Origin: Candidatus Terasakiella magnetica
Lineage (GTDB): Bacteria; Pseudomonadota; Alphaproteobacteria; Rhodospirillales; Terasakiellaceae
Direction of reading: 5' to 3'
Length of the DNA stretch: 64,000 nucleotides
Assembly: GCF_900093605.1 (NCBI RefSeq)
Contig: NZ_FLYE01000047.1
Location: 1 to 64,000, forward strand
A model generated the notes under the pieces. It searched no databases. It saw only the letters and a list, made by a program, of their open reading frames with translations, and was not told where the DNA came from. Position 1 is the first letter of the stretch. Every line of letters starts with the position of its first letter. Made by a program: the position numbers and the translations under genes. Below, one piece after another: positions 18,936 to 27,630 of the stretch.

Positions 18936-19958
18936 TTGAAACCCTATGTGAAAAAAGTCGCAATTAATGGCTATGGTCGAATAGGCCAATCCATTTTACG
19001 TGCCCTTTATGAAGATAAAAATCGACATGGCTTGCAGGTTGTAGCGATCAACAGCCTGACCGATATTGATACATTGGCCTATATGACACGCTATGACACT
19101 ACCCATGGGCGCTTTCCTGTTTCTGTGGAAGTCGATGGCGAAGACTTGATTGTCGATGGGGATAAAATCCGTATTTCTGCTGCGCCAACCCCACAAGAGC
19201 TCAACTGGCAAGCCTTGGATATTGATTTACTATTTGAATGTAGTGGCAGCTTTAAATCCCGCGAGAGCGCGACTCAATATCTAAGTGCAGGCCCAAAGAA
19301 ATTGTTGTTTTCTCAACCCGCTTCTAGAGAAATGGATGCAACGGTTGTTTATGGGATTAATCAACAAGATTTAAAAGCTGAGATGACCATTGCCTCAGCC
19401 GCATCTTGTACAACAAACTGTGTAACCCCAATCTTGCATATTTTAGAGGAGGCTTGGGGCATTGAAAATGGTGTGATGACCACCATTCATTCCTCCATGA
19501 ATGACCAGCCCATGGTGGATAGTTCTAATAACCAGAACCTGCGCTTAAGCCGAAGTGGTCTACAATCCATCATCCCCGTTGAAACCTCACTGGCGCAAGG
19601 TATCGAGCGGATCATGCCCCATATGAAGGGCAAGTTTGATTGCCTGCATGTGCGTGTGCCGACCATGAATGTCTCAGCCCTTGATTTATCGCTGAACTTG
19701 AAACAAACAGTGAGTGTTGAAGAAATCAACGCCACCATCAAACAGGCCAGTCAATCTGGCTTTAAGGGGATTCTTGGCTATACGGAAGAGCCTCATGCGT
19801 CCATTGATTTTAACCATGATACCCATTCCTGCATTTTTGATGCGACACAAACCAAGGTGAATTCAGGCCGCACGCTTAAGCTCTTTTGCTGGTTTGATAA
19901 TGAATGGGGTTTTTGCAACCGCATGATTGATACGGGAAAAGCTTGGCTGAAAGTCTGA
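18936..19958 (+). CDS. epd: D-erythrose-4-phosphate dehydrogenase (GAPDH family)
   Basis: A 340-residue GAPDH-family enzyme. The Rossmann motif is AINGYGRIGQS and the catalytic Cys lies in SAASCTTNC. Stretches such as TTIHSSMNDQPMVDS and YDTTHGRFPVSVEV, and the pattern around SQPAS, resemble Epd more than glycolytic GAPDH. Epd oxidises erythrose-4-phosphate to 4-phosphoerythronate, the first step of DXP-independent PLP synthesis. A role as a second GAPDH remains possible. There is no ATG; TTG at 18936 or GTG at 18948 (MKKVAINGYG) could be the start, and neither has a strong ribosome-binding site. Confidence 0.82.
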   Translation: MKPYVKKVAINGYGRIGQSILRALYEDKNRHGLQVVAINSLTDIDTLAYMTRYDTTHGRFPVSVEVDGEDLIVDGDKIRISAAPTPQELNWQALDIDLLFECSGSFKSRESATQYLSAGPKKLLFSQPASREMDATVVYGINQQDLKAEMTIASAASCTTNCVTPILHILEEAWGIENGVMTTIHSSMNDQPMVDSSNNQNLRLSRSGLQSIIPVETSLAQGIERIMPHMKGKFDCLHVRVPTMNVSALDLSLNLKQTVSVEEINATIKQASQSGFKGILGYTEEPHASIDFNHDTHSCIFDATQTKVNSGRTLKLFCWFDNEWGFCNRMIDTGKAWLKV

Positions 19959-19987
19959 CCCACTTACAAAGATGCGGATATTAATAT

Positions 19988-20018
19988 GAAAAAGCTCCCG
20001 ATTATTGGGAGCTTTTTC
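19988..20018. terminator. Bidirectional terminator between epd and tupA
   Basis: GAAAAAGCTCCC (19988-19999) pairs with GGGAGCTTTTTC (20007-20018). The A and T runs on both sides let it serve both convergent genes. Confidence 0.9.
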
Positions 20019-20036
20019 ATTAGGTAATTGCTTTAA

Positions 20037-20846
20037 TTACTGCGCGTTAGGTTTAAAAAGCTGTTGGCCGTTTACACGAAAATCTGAAATCAGCTTTTGC
20101 CCTTTGGCAGAAACCAGCCAGTTTACAAAAGTGTTAGCCTCTTTTTCTTTAATATGGGCAAACTTGTCTTTGTTCACCGCAATGACGCCATAAGGGTTAA
20201 AGAGAGATTTGTCACCTTCACACAGGATGGTGAGGTCTTTTTTGTTTTTGAAACTGATCCAAGTACCACGATCAGAAATCGCATAGGCATTAATGCCAGA
20301 GGCCACATTTAAGGTGGCCCCCATGCCAGAACCCGTGGCGCGATACCAATAGCCATCAGGCGTAATATTTGCTGCTTTCCATAAAGAAACTTCACGTTTG
20401 TGCGTGCCGCTATCATCGCCGCGCGATGCAAAAGAAGCACCCGACGCTTTGATTTTACTAAGCGCTTCAGCAGGGGAGCTACAGCCTTTGATGTGTGCCG
20501 GATCAGATTTCGGACCAACAAGGACAAAGTCATTATACATCACGTCAAAGCGTTTTTTGCCAAAACCATCGGCAACAAATTTTTCCTCTGAAGGGCGGTG
20601 ATGCACAAACAAAACGTCTGCATCGCCTTTGCGGGCCAAGCGAACAGCTTGTCCTGTGCCAACTGCAATGACGCGTACATCAATACCCTTTTCATCGGTG
20701 AATTTTTTCAACAGATAGTCAAACAGGCCAGAGTTTGCTGTTGAAGTTGTTGAGGCTACAGAAATGAAAGGCTTGTCAGCATGTGCTGTCAGGGACGTAA
20801 AGGCGAGTGCCAGTGTGGCAGCAAGTAGTCTGTTAAGACGTTTCAT
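20037..20846 (-). CDS. tupA: Tungstate ABC transporter substrate-binding protein
   Basis: A 269-residue periplasmic binding protein with a signal peptide ending at about THA/DK. The TTST motif near the mature N-terminus (ASTTSTANSGLFDYL), the GTGQAVRLARKGDADV stretch and SRGDDSGTHKRE are typical of TupA, which binds tungstate very tightly. The permease and ATPase (tupB, tupC) are 19 kb away behind the aldehyde oxidoreductase genes. The split arrangement is unusual, since tupABC normally form one operon. An inverted repeat resembling a ModE-type operator lies 33 bp upstream. Confidence 0.88.
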   Translation of the reverse strand: MKRLNRLLAATLALAFTSLTAHADKPFISVASTTSTANSGLFDYLLKKFTDEKGIDVRVIAVGTGQAVRLARKGDADVLFVHHRPSEEKFVADGFGKKRFDVMYNDFVLVGPKSDPAHIKGCSSPAEALSKIKASGASFASRGDDSGTHKREVSLWKAANITPDGYWYRATGSGMGATLNVASGINAYAISDRGTWISFKNKKDLTILCEGDKSLFNPYGVIAVNKDKFAHIKEKEANTFVNWLVSAKGQKLISDFRVNGQQLFKPNAQ

Positions 20847-20878
20847 AGGAACGGGACCTCAAAATTTAAAATTTGCTT

Positions 20879-20902
20879 CGTTATGTCGCCAGTGACATAG
20901 CG
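20879..20902. promoter_or_regulatory. ModE-like inverted repeat upstream of tupA
   Basis: CGTTATGTC (20879-20887), a 6-bp spacer, then GACATAGCG (20894-20902): two 9-bp half-sites with one mismatch. The layout resembles the molybdate/tungstate regulator ModE consensus (CGCTATAT-N-ATATAACG type). It sits 33-56 bp upstream of the tupA start, where a repressor would act. Confidence 0.55.
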
Positions 20903-20946
20903 CTTGGAAGATGGCATTGATCTCTCTTTTTTACAAGAAACAAAAT

Positions 20947-21013
20947 TTACGACATTAGTCTAATGGAGGGTTCTTTCTTAGAACCGTTATACCTGTTTAA
21001 GCCCTAAGTCTAA
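20947..21013. promoter_or_regulatory. Two copies of the 17-bp island dyad upstream of pqqB
   Basis: On the minus strand, TTAGACTAATGTCGTAA (20947-20963) and TTAGACTTAGGGCTTAA (20997-21013). They match the pattern TTMGAC-N4/5-GNC found upstream of other genes of the oxidation island. The nearer site is about 54 bp before pqqB. Confidence 0.55.
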
Positions 21014-21066
21014 TTGTAAGGGGTGGGATTTACGCTAGCCTTAGATAAAGATTAAAGGATGATGTG

Positions 21067-21999
21067 ATGCTTAAAGTTTTGATACTCGGTTCTGCCGCAG
21101 GTGGTGGTTTTCCCCAGTGGAACTGTAACTGTGATAACTGTTCCAAAATCTGGGCAGAAGACCCGGATGCGGTTGCGCGCACGCAGTCCTCTTTGGCGGT
21201 AACAGTGGATGATGAAAACTGGTTTTTGCTGAACGCATCGCCTGATCTGCGCCAACAAATTCAGATGAATAAAGAACTCCATCCTAAATTTGGTAAACGC
21301 CATAGCCCTATCGTTGGCGCGATTTTGACCAATGCGGATGTGGATCATATCGGCGGGTTGCTGACCACGCGTGAAAGCCATCCACTGGCGATTTATGCCA
21401 CAAAAAGGGTGATGGGGGTTTTAGGCGGCAATAGCCTATTTAACATTCTTAATCCTGAATATGTGGATCGCCGTGACCTGCCGGTTTTTGAAACAACCGA
21501 GTTGCAATATAAAGACGGCACACCAAGTGGTATTGAGGTTGAGCTTTTCCCCGTGCCCGGCAAAATCGCGCTTTATCTTGAAGATGAAAGCAAGGGCGAT
21601 AATTTTGGTTCTGTGCCGGAAGATACGGTGGGCATTAAAATCTCATCCAAGAAAAGCGGTAAGCATTTTTATTACCTGCCAGGCTGCTCAGCCATGCCTG
21701 ATGAGTTGAAAGACCGTGTGCGCGGTGCTGAAGTTGTGTTTTTTGACGGCACCACATGGATTGATGAAGAAATGATCAAAACGGGCTGTGGGGTGAAGAC
21801 CGGACAGCGCATGGGCCATATGTGTATGGATGGCCCCGAAGGCAGCATTGAGGCCTTTAAAGACCTGGATGTGAAGCGGAAAGTTTTTATTCATATTAAC
21901 AATACGAACCCTGTACTTCTAAACAGTTCACAAGAACGCAAAACAACAATAGAGGCAGGCTGGGAAATAGGCTTTGACGGTATGGAGGTACTCTTATGA
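21067..21999 (+). CDS. pqqB: PQQ biosynthesis protein PqqB
   Basis: A 310-residue metallo-beta-lactamase-fold protein. The N-terminus LKVLILGSAAGGGFPQWNCNC and the TNADVDHIGGLL motif are diagnostic of PqqB, a non-haem iron hydroxylase acting on the tyrosine part of the PQQ precursor. AAAGGA precedes the ATG at 21067; a GTG three bases earlier is also possible. It overlaps pqqC by 4 bp (ATGA). Confidence 0.96.
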   Translation: MLKVLILGSAAGGGFPQWNCNCDNCSKIWAEDPDAVARTQSSLAVTVDDENWFLLNASPDLRQQIQMNKELHPKFGKRHSPIVGAILTNADVDHIGGLLTTRESHPLAIYATKRVMGVLGGNSLFNILNPEYVDRRDLPVFETTELQYKDGTPSGIEVELFPVPGKIALYLEDESKGDNFGSVPEDTVGIKISSKKSGKHFYYLPGCSAMPDELKDRVRGAEVVFFDGTTWIDEEMIKTGCGVKTGQRMGHMCMDGPEGSIEAFKDLDVKRKVFIHINNTNPVLLNSSQERKTTIEAGWEIGFDGMEVLL

Positions 22000-22757
22000 T
22001 TAAAGTCACAACTGTTTTGTCACCAGATGAACTGGAGGCAGCATTACGCTCAATTGGGGCGGAACGTTATCACAATCTACATCCTTTCCATAAGATGTTG
22101 CATGGTGGTGAAATGAATTTGGGGCAGGTACAGGCATGGGCGTTAAACCGCTATGTCTACCAACAAGGTATTCCCATAAAAGATTATGCCATCCTGTCTA
22201 ATTGTGAAGATAAAGAGCTGCGCAATATTTGGCGCCAGCGTATCTTTGATCATGATGGTTTGGGTGATGATATCGGCGGGATTGAACGTTGGTTGCGCTT
22301 ATGTGAGTCCTTAGGGCTGGATCGTGACTATGTGAAATCCATGGAAGGGGTTCATCCGGCAAGTAAACATGCGCTGGAAACCTATATCAACTTCTGTCGC
22401 CGTGCGCCCTTGCTCATTGGGTTTGCATCATGCCTAACAGAATTGTTTGCACCAAAAATTCATAAAGAACGAATTGCAGGTATGTTGGAAAATTATGATT
22501 TCGTGGATGATTCCATGGTCGGCTATTTTCGCGAACGCCTAACACAAGCACCACGCGATGTGGATTTTGCTTTGAAGTATGTGAAGGAACATGCGGTGAC
22601 GATCCCGCAGCAACAAGAAGTGATTGATGCCCTTTACATGAAAACAGGTGTGCTCTGGGCACAGTTGGATGCGCTTTATCTGGCCTATGTCTCACCGGGT
22701 ATGATCCCACCGGGATGTTTTGTGCCAGAAGACCATCAAGCAGCTGCGGCTCAATAA
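21996..22757 (+). CDS. pqqC: Pyrroloquinoline-quinone synthase PqqC
   Basis: A 253-residue cofactorless oxidase that closes the ring and carries out the final oxidation of PQQ. Family-typical stretches include YHNLHPFHKMLHGGEM near the N-terminus, ALNRYVYQQGIPIKDY, and RAPRDVD-like TQAPRDVDFALKYV near the end. It is coupled to pqqB and followed by pqqA after 82 bp. Confidence 0.97.
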   Translation: MIKVTTVLSPDELEAALRSIGAERYHNLHPFHKMLHGGEMNLGQVQAWALNRYVYQQGIPIKDYAILSNCEDKELRNIWRQRIFDHDGLGDDIGGIERWLRLCESLGLDRDYVKSMEGVHPASKHALETYINFCRRAPLLIGFASCLTELFAPKIHKERIAGMLENYDFVDDSMVGYFRERLTQAPRDVDFALKYVKEHAVTIPQQQEVIDALYMKTGVLWAQLDALYLAYVSPGMIPPGCFVPEDHQAAAAQ

Positions 22758-22839
22758 TACGACTAATGGCGAATTGAAGATTAATTTGGTAACAGGCACA
22801 CTGCTTACATAAATTAGAACAGATATCATGGAGACTGAC

Positions 22840-22914
22840 ATGAAGTGGGAAATACCGGCTTATTGCGATTTGCGTCTTGGCTTTGAAGTTACTGCATACA
22901 TCAACGTACGCTAA
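22840..22914 (+). CDS. pqqA: PQQ precursor peptide PqqA
   Basis: A 24-residue peptide, MKWEIPAYCDLRLGFEVTAY followed by INVR. The conserved Glu and Tyr (FEVTAY), which PqqE links and which become PQQ, are present. The ATG at 22840 has GGAG about 6 bp upstream; an in-frame ATG at 22828 is less likely. PqqA normally comes first in the operon; here it sits between pqqC and pqqD. A hairpin terminator follows, which may raise pqqA transcript relative to pqqDE. Confidence 0.93.
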   Translation: MKWEIPAYCDLRLGFEVTAYINVR

Positions 22915-22937
22915 GACCTTATTTAAGGTTCCTAAAA

Positions 22938-22970
22938 GAGGGGAGGAGAGGGGTCTCCTTCCCTTTTTTT
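22938..22970 (+). terminator. Terminator/attenuator between pqqA and pqqD
   Basis: GGGGAGGAGA (22940-22949) pairs with TCTCCTTCCC (22954-22963), allowing one G-U pair, followed by seven T. It probably ends most pqqA transcripts and lets a fraction read into pqqDE. Confidence 0.75.
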
Positions 22971-23008
22971 ATGCAAAAAAATAAGAAAAAATGGTCTGGA
23001 GAAAGACG

Positions 23009-23290
23009 TTGGAAAATAGCCCAATCCGGTTAAATGACAGCCCTGCAATTAATCCTGTTTATGTTTTTCGTTGGGAAGAATCTCAACAAGCGCATATGCT
23101 GTTATACCCTGAAGGTCTGATCAAGCTCAACGGACCCGCAGGCCATATTATGAATTTGATCGATGGTAAACGCACAGTGGAAGATATTGTGCAGGCGCTG
23201 AAAGATCAGTTTGATGCCGGTGACGAGCTCGGCGATGATGTCTATGCCTTCATGGAGACTGCACTTGACAAAGGATGGATCAAAGTTTGA
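23009..23290 (+). CDS. pqqD: PQQ peptide chaperone PqqD
   Basis: A 93-residue RiPP recognition element that binds PqqA and presents it to PqqE. Typical features are NPVYVFRWEESQQAHMLLYPEG and LNGPAGHIMNLIDGKRTVEDI. I chose TTG at 23009 because GGAGA lies 6-7 bp upstream; an ATG at 22991 in the same frame has no clear ribosome-binding site. Confidence 0.92.
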   Translation: MENSPIRLNDSPAINPVYVFRWEESQQAHMLLYPEGLIKLNGPAGHIMNLIDGKRTVEDIVQALKDQFDAGDELGDDVYAFMETALDKGWIKV

Positions 23291-24413
23291 ACAACTATCT
23301 GATTGCGGAAAGCCGCTTTGGGTTGTTGCTGAATTAACGTACAAGTGCCCGCTTAAATGTCCATGGTGCACCAATCCCCTTGATTTTGACGACTATGATA
23401 ATGAGCTCAGCACAGATGACTGGCTGCGCGCCTTTCGTCAAGCACGTGATTTAGGCGCCATGCAGCTTGGCTTTTCCGGTGGGGAGCCCATGGTGCGCAA
23501 GGATTTGGAAATCCTTGTGGAAGAGGCCGATAAAATGGGTTTCTACACCAATTTGATTACCTCTGGCATGGGGGTGACTGAAGAGCGCCTGATTAAGCTT
23601 AAAGAAGCAGGCCTAAAACAAATCCAGCTGAGCTTTCAGCATTCTGATAAAGACAAGAACGACCTGATGGTTGGTGCGGTCTCTTATGAAAAGAAGATCG
23701 AAGTTCTCAAAATGATCAAGCGCCATAATTTCCCTATGGTTTTAAATGTGCCGATCTCGCGCTTAAATATTGATGCGGTGGAAGATTTAATTGATCTGTG
23801 TGAAGAACATGGAATTGAATTTCTAGAGCTTGCCAATATCCAATATTATGCTTGGGCTTTGCTGAACCGTGATGGGCTGTTACCGACCAAGCAGCAGCTT
23901 GAAATTGCTGAAGAAAAGGTTGAACGTGCGCGCGAGCGTTTGGGCAATAAGGTGCAGATTTTCTTTGTCATCCCAGATTATTATGATGGGCGACCTAAGC
24001 CTTGTATGAACGGATGGGGCTCTATTCACCTTTCCATCGCACCGGATGGGGCGGCGCTGCCGTGCCATGAGGCCAAGGTCATTCCGGGGATTGAATATCC
24101 ATCTGTTAAAGATCACGATCTTGATTGGATTTGGAATGAATCACCTGCTTTTAACGAGTTTCGTGGTGATGAGTGGATGAAAGAACCTTGCGGGTCTTGT
24201 GAAGATAAGAAAAAAGACTTTGGCGGGTGTCGCTGTCAGGCCTATTTGCTTAGTGGGGATGCACGCAATGCGGACCCGGCTTGTTCTAAATCAGAACATT
24301 TTGATGTGATTCAGTCTGCCATTGAAAATGCCAAAATCACATCTGGTTATCGTAATCCCATCGTTATGCGGGCAAAAGGTGCCTTAAGCACGAAACTGTC
24401 TGAATTGGGTTGA
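23265..24413 (+). CDS. pqqE: PqqA peptide cyclase PqqE (radical SAM)
   Basis: A 382-residue radical SAM enzyme that forms the Glu-Tyr C-C bond in PqqA. The SAM cluster motif is CPLKCPWC, and the GFSGGEPMVRKDL stretch follows. The C-terminal SPASM-type cysteines lie in CGSCEDKKKDFGGCRCQ. The start TTG at 23265 overlaps pqqD by 26 bp; GGAG lies 7 bp before it, and the product begins TKDGSKFEQLSDCGKPLW. Longer readings within pqqD are unlikely. Confidence 0.95.
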   Translation: MTKDGSKFEQLSDCGKPLWVVAELTYKCPLKCPWCTNPLDFDDYDNELSTDDWLRAFRQARDLGAMQLGFSGGEPMVRKDLEILVEEADKMGFYTNLITSGMGVTEERLIKLKEAGLKQIQLSFQHSDKDKNDLMVGAVSYEKKIEVLKMIKRHNFPMVLNVPISRLNIDAVEDLIDLCEEHGIEFLELANIQYYAWALLNRDGLLPTKQQLEIAEEKVERARERLGNKVQIFFVIPDYYDGRPKPCMNGWGSIHLSIAPDGAALPCHEAKVIPGIEYPSVKDHDLDWIWNESPAFNEFRGDEWMKEPCGSCEDKKKDFGGCRCQAYLLSGDARNADPACSKSEHFDVIQSAIENAKITSGYRNPIVMRAKGALSTKLSELG

Positions 24414-24414
24414 T

Positions 24415-25515
24415 ATGGTCGCTGTCTATCTGAGTATTGCGGGGTTTATTCTCGCCTTTAAGCTTTGGCTTATGGCGCGCCAGCATCGCTATTTATCCAG
24501 ACAGGCCATTGATAGCCAGTTTGCGCGCCAACGCTTGATGGTCCTATTAGGAAGCGAGTGTTGGGATACACTGTTTTTTGCTTTGCTTGTGCTCTACTTG
24601 CCTGAAAACTGGATGGGCTCTGGCCTTATTCAGAGCTTTCTGGTTTGTGTGGCTGTTCTTTTTGTTTTCTCCCTTACCCGTTGGGCCATCTGTAATGTGC
24701 GTTTATGGCAGGTGGCAAAAGCAAATGATCTGTCTCAACAATCCTTTGCAGACTTCATCCATATAAGTGCTAAACGCTTAGGCTCACTTTTGATGTGGAT
24801 GGTGCCTTGTATATTTATTGTGCTGCTTGCAGGTGAGTTGGGATCAAACCATATTATTGCGCTTGTGGTTGTGGCCTTGCTGGGCGGGCAATTTATTATT
24901 TTGCCCCTGTTTAAAACACGCCTTTTCTCAGACCTTGAAGAAGATAGGGACTATCGCCTTGGTAAAATCCCAGTTTATGAAGATGTGGAAACACGCCAGA
25001 GTAAGCAAGCCAATGCCCGTGCCTTTGGCGGTGGGTTTGCCTCTTTTATTGTCTATACAACAGCATTGAAAAAGCTTGTGAGTGAACAGGAGTTTCGCGC
25101 GGTTTTATCCCATGAAAAAGGCCATATTGTAAAAGCGCATCATATCAAATGGGTGGTTTTACAAAGTGCCATCATCCTTATTTCATTTTATGCCTTTATG
25201 GGGATGAATAGTTTTTTGAATTGGGGCAAAGGCTTTGATGAGCTTTTGCTCATCGCACTTGTTGGTCTGCCTTTAATGGATGGGTTGTGGATGGGGCTTT
25301 CAAATTCGGTTATGCGTAAATTTGAATATGAGGCCGATCAGGTTGCTGCGCGCGAGGTAAGTGCAGAAACGTTTGTGTCAGCTTTGGAAAAAATCTGGGG
25401 GCAAAACCAGACGCCGCATAAGGATGATGCCCTTTATGCTTTTTTCTTTAGTGCGCACCCCACACCGGATGAGCGTGTTAAGCGTCTCTTGTCAAAAACG
25501 ACAACAACGCCCTGA
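24415..25515 (+). CDS. M48-family membrane zinc peptidase, next to pqqE
   Basis: A 366-residue Ste24/HtpX-like protease. The zinc motif HEKGH lies at about residue 237, with the third ligand in FEYEADQVAA. About four to five membrane helices surround the catalytic domain. The gene begins one base after the pqqE stop, so it is in the pqq operon. No PqqF/PqqG (M16) or TldD-type PqqA protease is seen in the window, so this peptidase is a candidate for trimming the cross-linked PqqA; that is inference from position. It overlaps the convergent kinase gene by 38 bp at its 3' end. Confidence 0.85.
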   Translation: MVAVYLSIAGFILAFKLWLMARQHRYLSRQAIDSQFARQRLMVLLGSECWDTLFFALLVLYLPENWMGSGLIQSFLVCVAVLFVFSLTRWAICNVRLWQVAKANDLSQQSFADFIHISAKRLGSLLMWMVPCIFIVLLAGELGSNHIIALVVVALLGGQFIILPLFKTRLFSDLEEDRDYRLGKIPVYEDVETRQSKQANARAFGGGFASFIVYTTALKKLVSEQEFRAVLSHEKGHIVKAHHIKWVVLQSAIILISFYAFMGMNSFLNWGKGFDELLLIALVGLPLMDGLWMGLSNSVMRKFEYEADQVAAREVSAETFVSALEKIWGQNQTPHKDDALYAFFFSAHPTPDERVKRLLSKTTTTP

Positions 25516-27181
25516 GCTTGGCTGGTTTTATCGGCTTATTTAAAACGCTGATCCCTTTTGATTTACATTTTGTCAGCAGTTCTTGGGACCGATCCGCCGT
25601 GATAATGGCAGCGGGAATGTTTTTGCCTAACAAACGATGTACCGCATCAATAACTTCAAGTCCGGTTTCATCTTCATTTAGGTGATAATCAGCCAAGATC
25701 GCCACAGGGGAGATGCGGTTGCTATCGACTTCTGTGACCGCTGCGCGCAGGGAGAGGGCGCAATAAGGTACAGCCCCCCATTCTTGCAGCAGTACAGACA
25801 TGGAATGGGTAATCGAGCTTTCATTATCGACAATGAGGAACTCCTTACCAGCTAAGTCCTGCACCACCTCAGTTGAGGAAGGCTGATAGGAAAGTTGTAT
25901 TTCTTTGTTGATCTCACAGGCAGGCACTTCAACACTAAAGACAGAACCCTTGCCTACTTGAGAGCGCACATCAACCTTATGATCAAGCATGACAGAGATA
26001 CGCTCAACAATCGCAAGGCCAAGCCCAACGCCTTGTTCATTATGGGAGCCGGAAGGTTTGAGCTGTTTAAACTCCTCAAAGATGATTTTGAGCTTGTCTT
26101 TGGGGATACCACAACCATTATCCCAAACCTCAAAACGGATGTTCTTACCCACACGGCGGCACCCTAAAAGGACTTTTCCACCTGAAGCATGGCGAATGGC
26201 ATTGTTAAGGAAGTTGCGCAAAATACGCCCAAGTAAGCGCACATCACTGGTAAAGCCAAGGGAGCATTCAACAACAACCAGCTCGACACTCGCTTTTTTC
26301 GCAACCGATTGAATTTCTTTTTCAAGCAGGTACATGACGCGGTTTGCCGGACAGTTTTGCACATCCACACTCATGGCATGGGCATCAAGCTTGGCGATAT
26401 CAAGCAGGTCAATCAACAGGTCTTCAGCGGATTCAAGGGCATAATGAATGCGCGTGACCAATGATTGGTTTTCTGGCTTTAAAATGCGTTCTTGCAACGT
26501 GGTGATGAGGATGCGCGCCGCATTCATGGGCTGCAATAAATCATGGCTGGCAGCCGCGAGATATTTGTTTTTGCTGATGTTGGCGTTTTCCGCTTCTTCT
26601 TTGGCGGCCTTGAGCTCTTTTTCAATGACTTTGCGCTCTTTGATTTCCTCATTAAGGATACGGTTGACCCGCACCAGCTCAGAAGTACGTTCTGCTACGC
26701 GCTCTTCTAACAGCTCGTGAGAGCGTTTGAGCTCATCTTCAGCTTGGCGGCGCTGTGTAATATCCCCAACAGAGCCAACCATGCGATAAGCGAGACCCTT
26801 TTCATCGCGCAAGGCTTTACCGCGTGCCAAGACCCAATGGTACTTGCCGTTTGTATCTTTAACGCGATATTCCCATTCAAAATAATCACTTAAGCCTTTT
26901 AAATGCTCAGAAACCTTGGCTTCATATCCTGCAACATCATCGGGGTGAACCCAATCTAGCCACTCATTTGTTGTGGTGAATTTGGTCTTGCTGGTATGGC
27001 CTAATGTTTCCATGAGGCGCGAAGAAATGAGCAGTTCTTTTGTGATTGGATTCCAATCCCACAGCCCCTCATTGGGGACTTCCATGGCAAGGGTATAAAG
27101 CTCATCACGTTTTTGAAAGGTGGCTATATGTTCTTTGAGCGCTGCATTTTCTTCTTGCAGTTTTTTTAGCGCATCAGACAT
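25478..27181 (-). CDS. PAS hybrid histidine kinase with C-terminal receiver
   Basis: A 567-residue soluble kinase. It has an N-terminal PAS domain (about 30-145), a coiled coil (150-205), HisKA with His213 in AAASHDLLQPMNAAR, a HATPase domain (about 310-420) and a receiver domain (about 445-565; phospho-Asp in AILADYHLNEDETG). This layout matches NahK/ErcS'-like kinases, which in Pseudomonas act in ethanol oxidation and biofilm control. The LuxR regulator at 40637 may be its output. No membrane segment. Confidence 0.9.
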   Translation of the reverse strand: MSDALKKLQEENAALKEHIATFQKRDELYTLAMEVPNEGLWDWNPITKELLISSRLMETLGHTSKTKFTTTNEWLDWVHPDDVAGYEAKVSEHLKGLSDYFEWEYRVKDTNGKYHWVLARGKALRDEKGLAYRMVGSVGDITQRRQAEDELKRSHELLEERVAERTSELVRVNRILNEEIKERKVIEKELKAAKEEAENANISKNKYLAAASHDLLQPMNAARILITTLQERILKPENQSLVTRIHYALESAEDLLIDLLDIAKLDAHAMSVDVQNCPANRVMYLLEKEIQSVAKKASVELVVVECSLGFTSDVRLLGRILRNFLNNAIRHASGGKVLLGCRRVGKNIRFEVWDNGCGIPKDKLKIIFEEFKQLKPSGSHNEQGVGLGLAIVERISVMLDHKVDVRSQVGKGSVFSVEVPACEINKEIQLSYQPSSTEVVQDLAGKEFLIVDNESSITHSMSVLLQEWGAVPYCALSLRAAVTEVDSNRISPVAILADYHLNEDETGLEVIDAVHRLLGKNIPAAIITADRSQELLTKCKSKGISVLNKPIKPAKLRALLSFLTRDA

Positions 27182-27237
27182 TCAAGAGTATCCTGAGGTG
27201 ATTAATAATTATAGCCTGTTTGAGTGCAGTATAAACA

Positions 27238-27564
27238 TTAAACCACGGGTGCGCCATAGCCATAACTGTAGGGAACCGGACCTGAAAAGGCAATGACGTC
27301 ACCTTCTTCAAGTTCATGGGCAAAACGGATATCACCGACCAAGCCCGGCGAGATGTCGCGCCCATTGACCAAAATGAGGAAAAGTTCGTCCAAGGGGAGC
27401 TTTAAATCACGAAAAACATCGCCCACCGTTGTCCCAACCGGATATTCCAACGGGTCTTGCACAGCCGCCGGATTACCCTTGGTATGCATGGAGTTAAACA
27501 GCTTAACAGTGATGGTAACCTTTGTATCACCAGAGTTATGACCGATCATTGATGTTTGGTTCAT
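27238..27564 (-). CDS. MoaD/ThiS-like ubiquitin-fold protein without the terminal Gly-Gly
   Basis: A 108-residue protein. Residues 15-95 match the MoaD/ThiS beta-grasp fold (TITVKLFNSM, LILVNGRDI, LEEGDVIAFSGPV). MoaD ends in GG, which is needed for adenylation and sulphur transfer; this one ends YSYGYGAPVV instead. It may be a structural or regulatory relative rather than a sulphur carrier, or it may need C-terminal trimming. It is divergent from a cytochrome c gene, and the gap between them carries three copies of the island dyad. Confidence 0.75.
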   Translation of the reverse strand: MNQTSMIGHNSGDTKVTITVKLFNSMHTKGNPAAVQDPLEYPVGTTVGDVFRDLKLPLDELFLILVNGRDISPGLVGDIRFAHELEEGDVIAFSGPVPYSYGYGAPVV

Positions 27565-27630
27565 TAGAATGTGACCTTAAAAATATCAGAATGTATGAGA
27601 AGAAGTATCTCACCTTTTGCCCCTAACAAA

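Noticed and set aside
18762-18989. 75-codon minus-strand reading across the gcvP-epd gap
   Set aside because: It starts inside epd, has no ribosome-binding site, and covers the epd promoter region.
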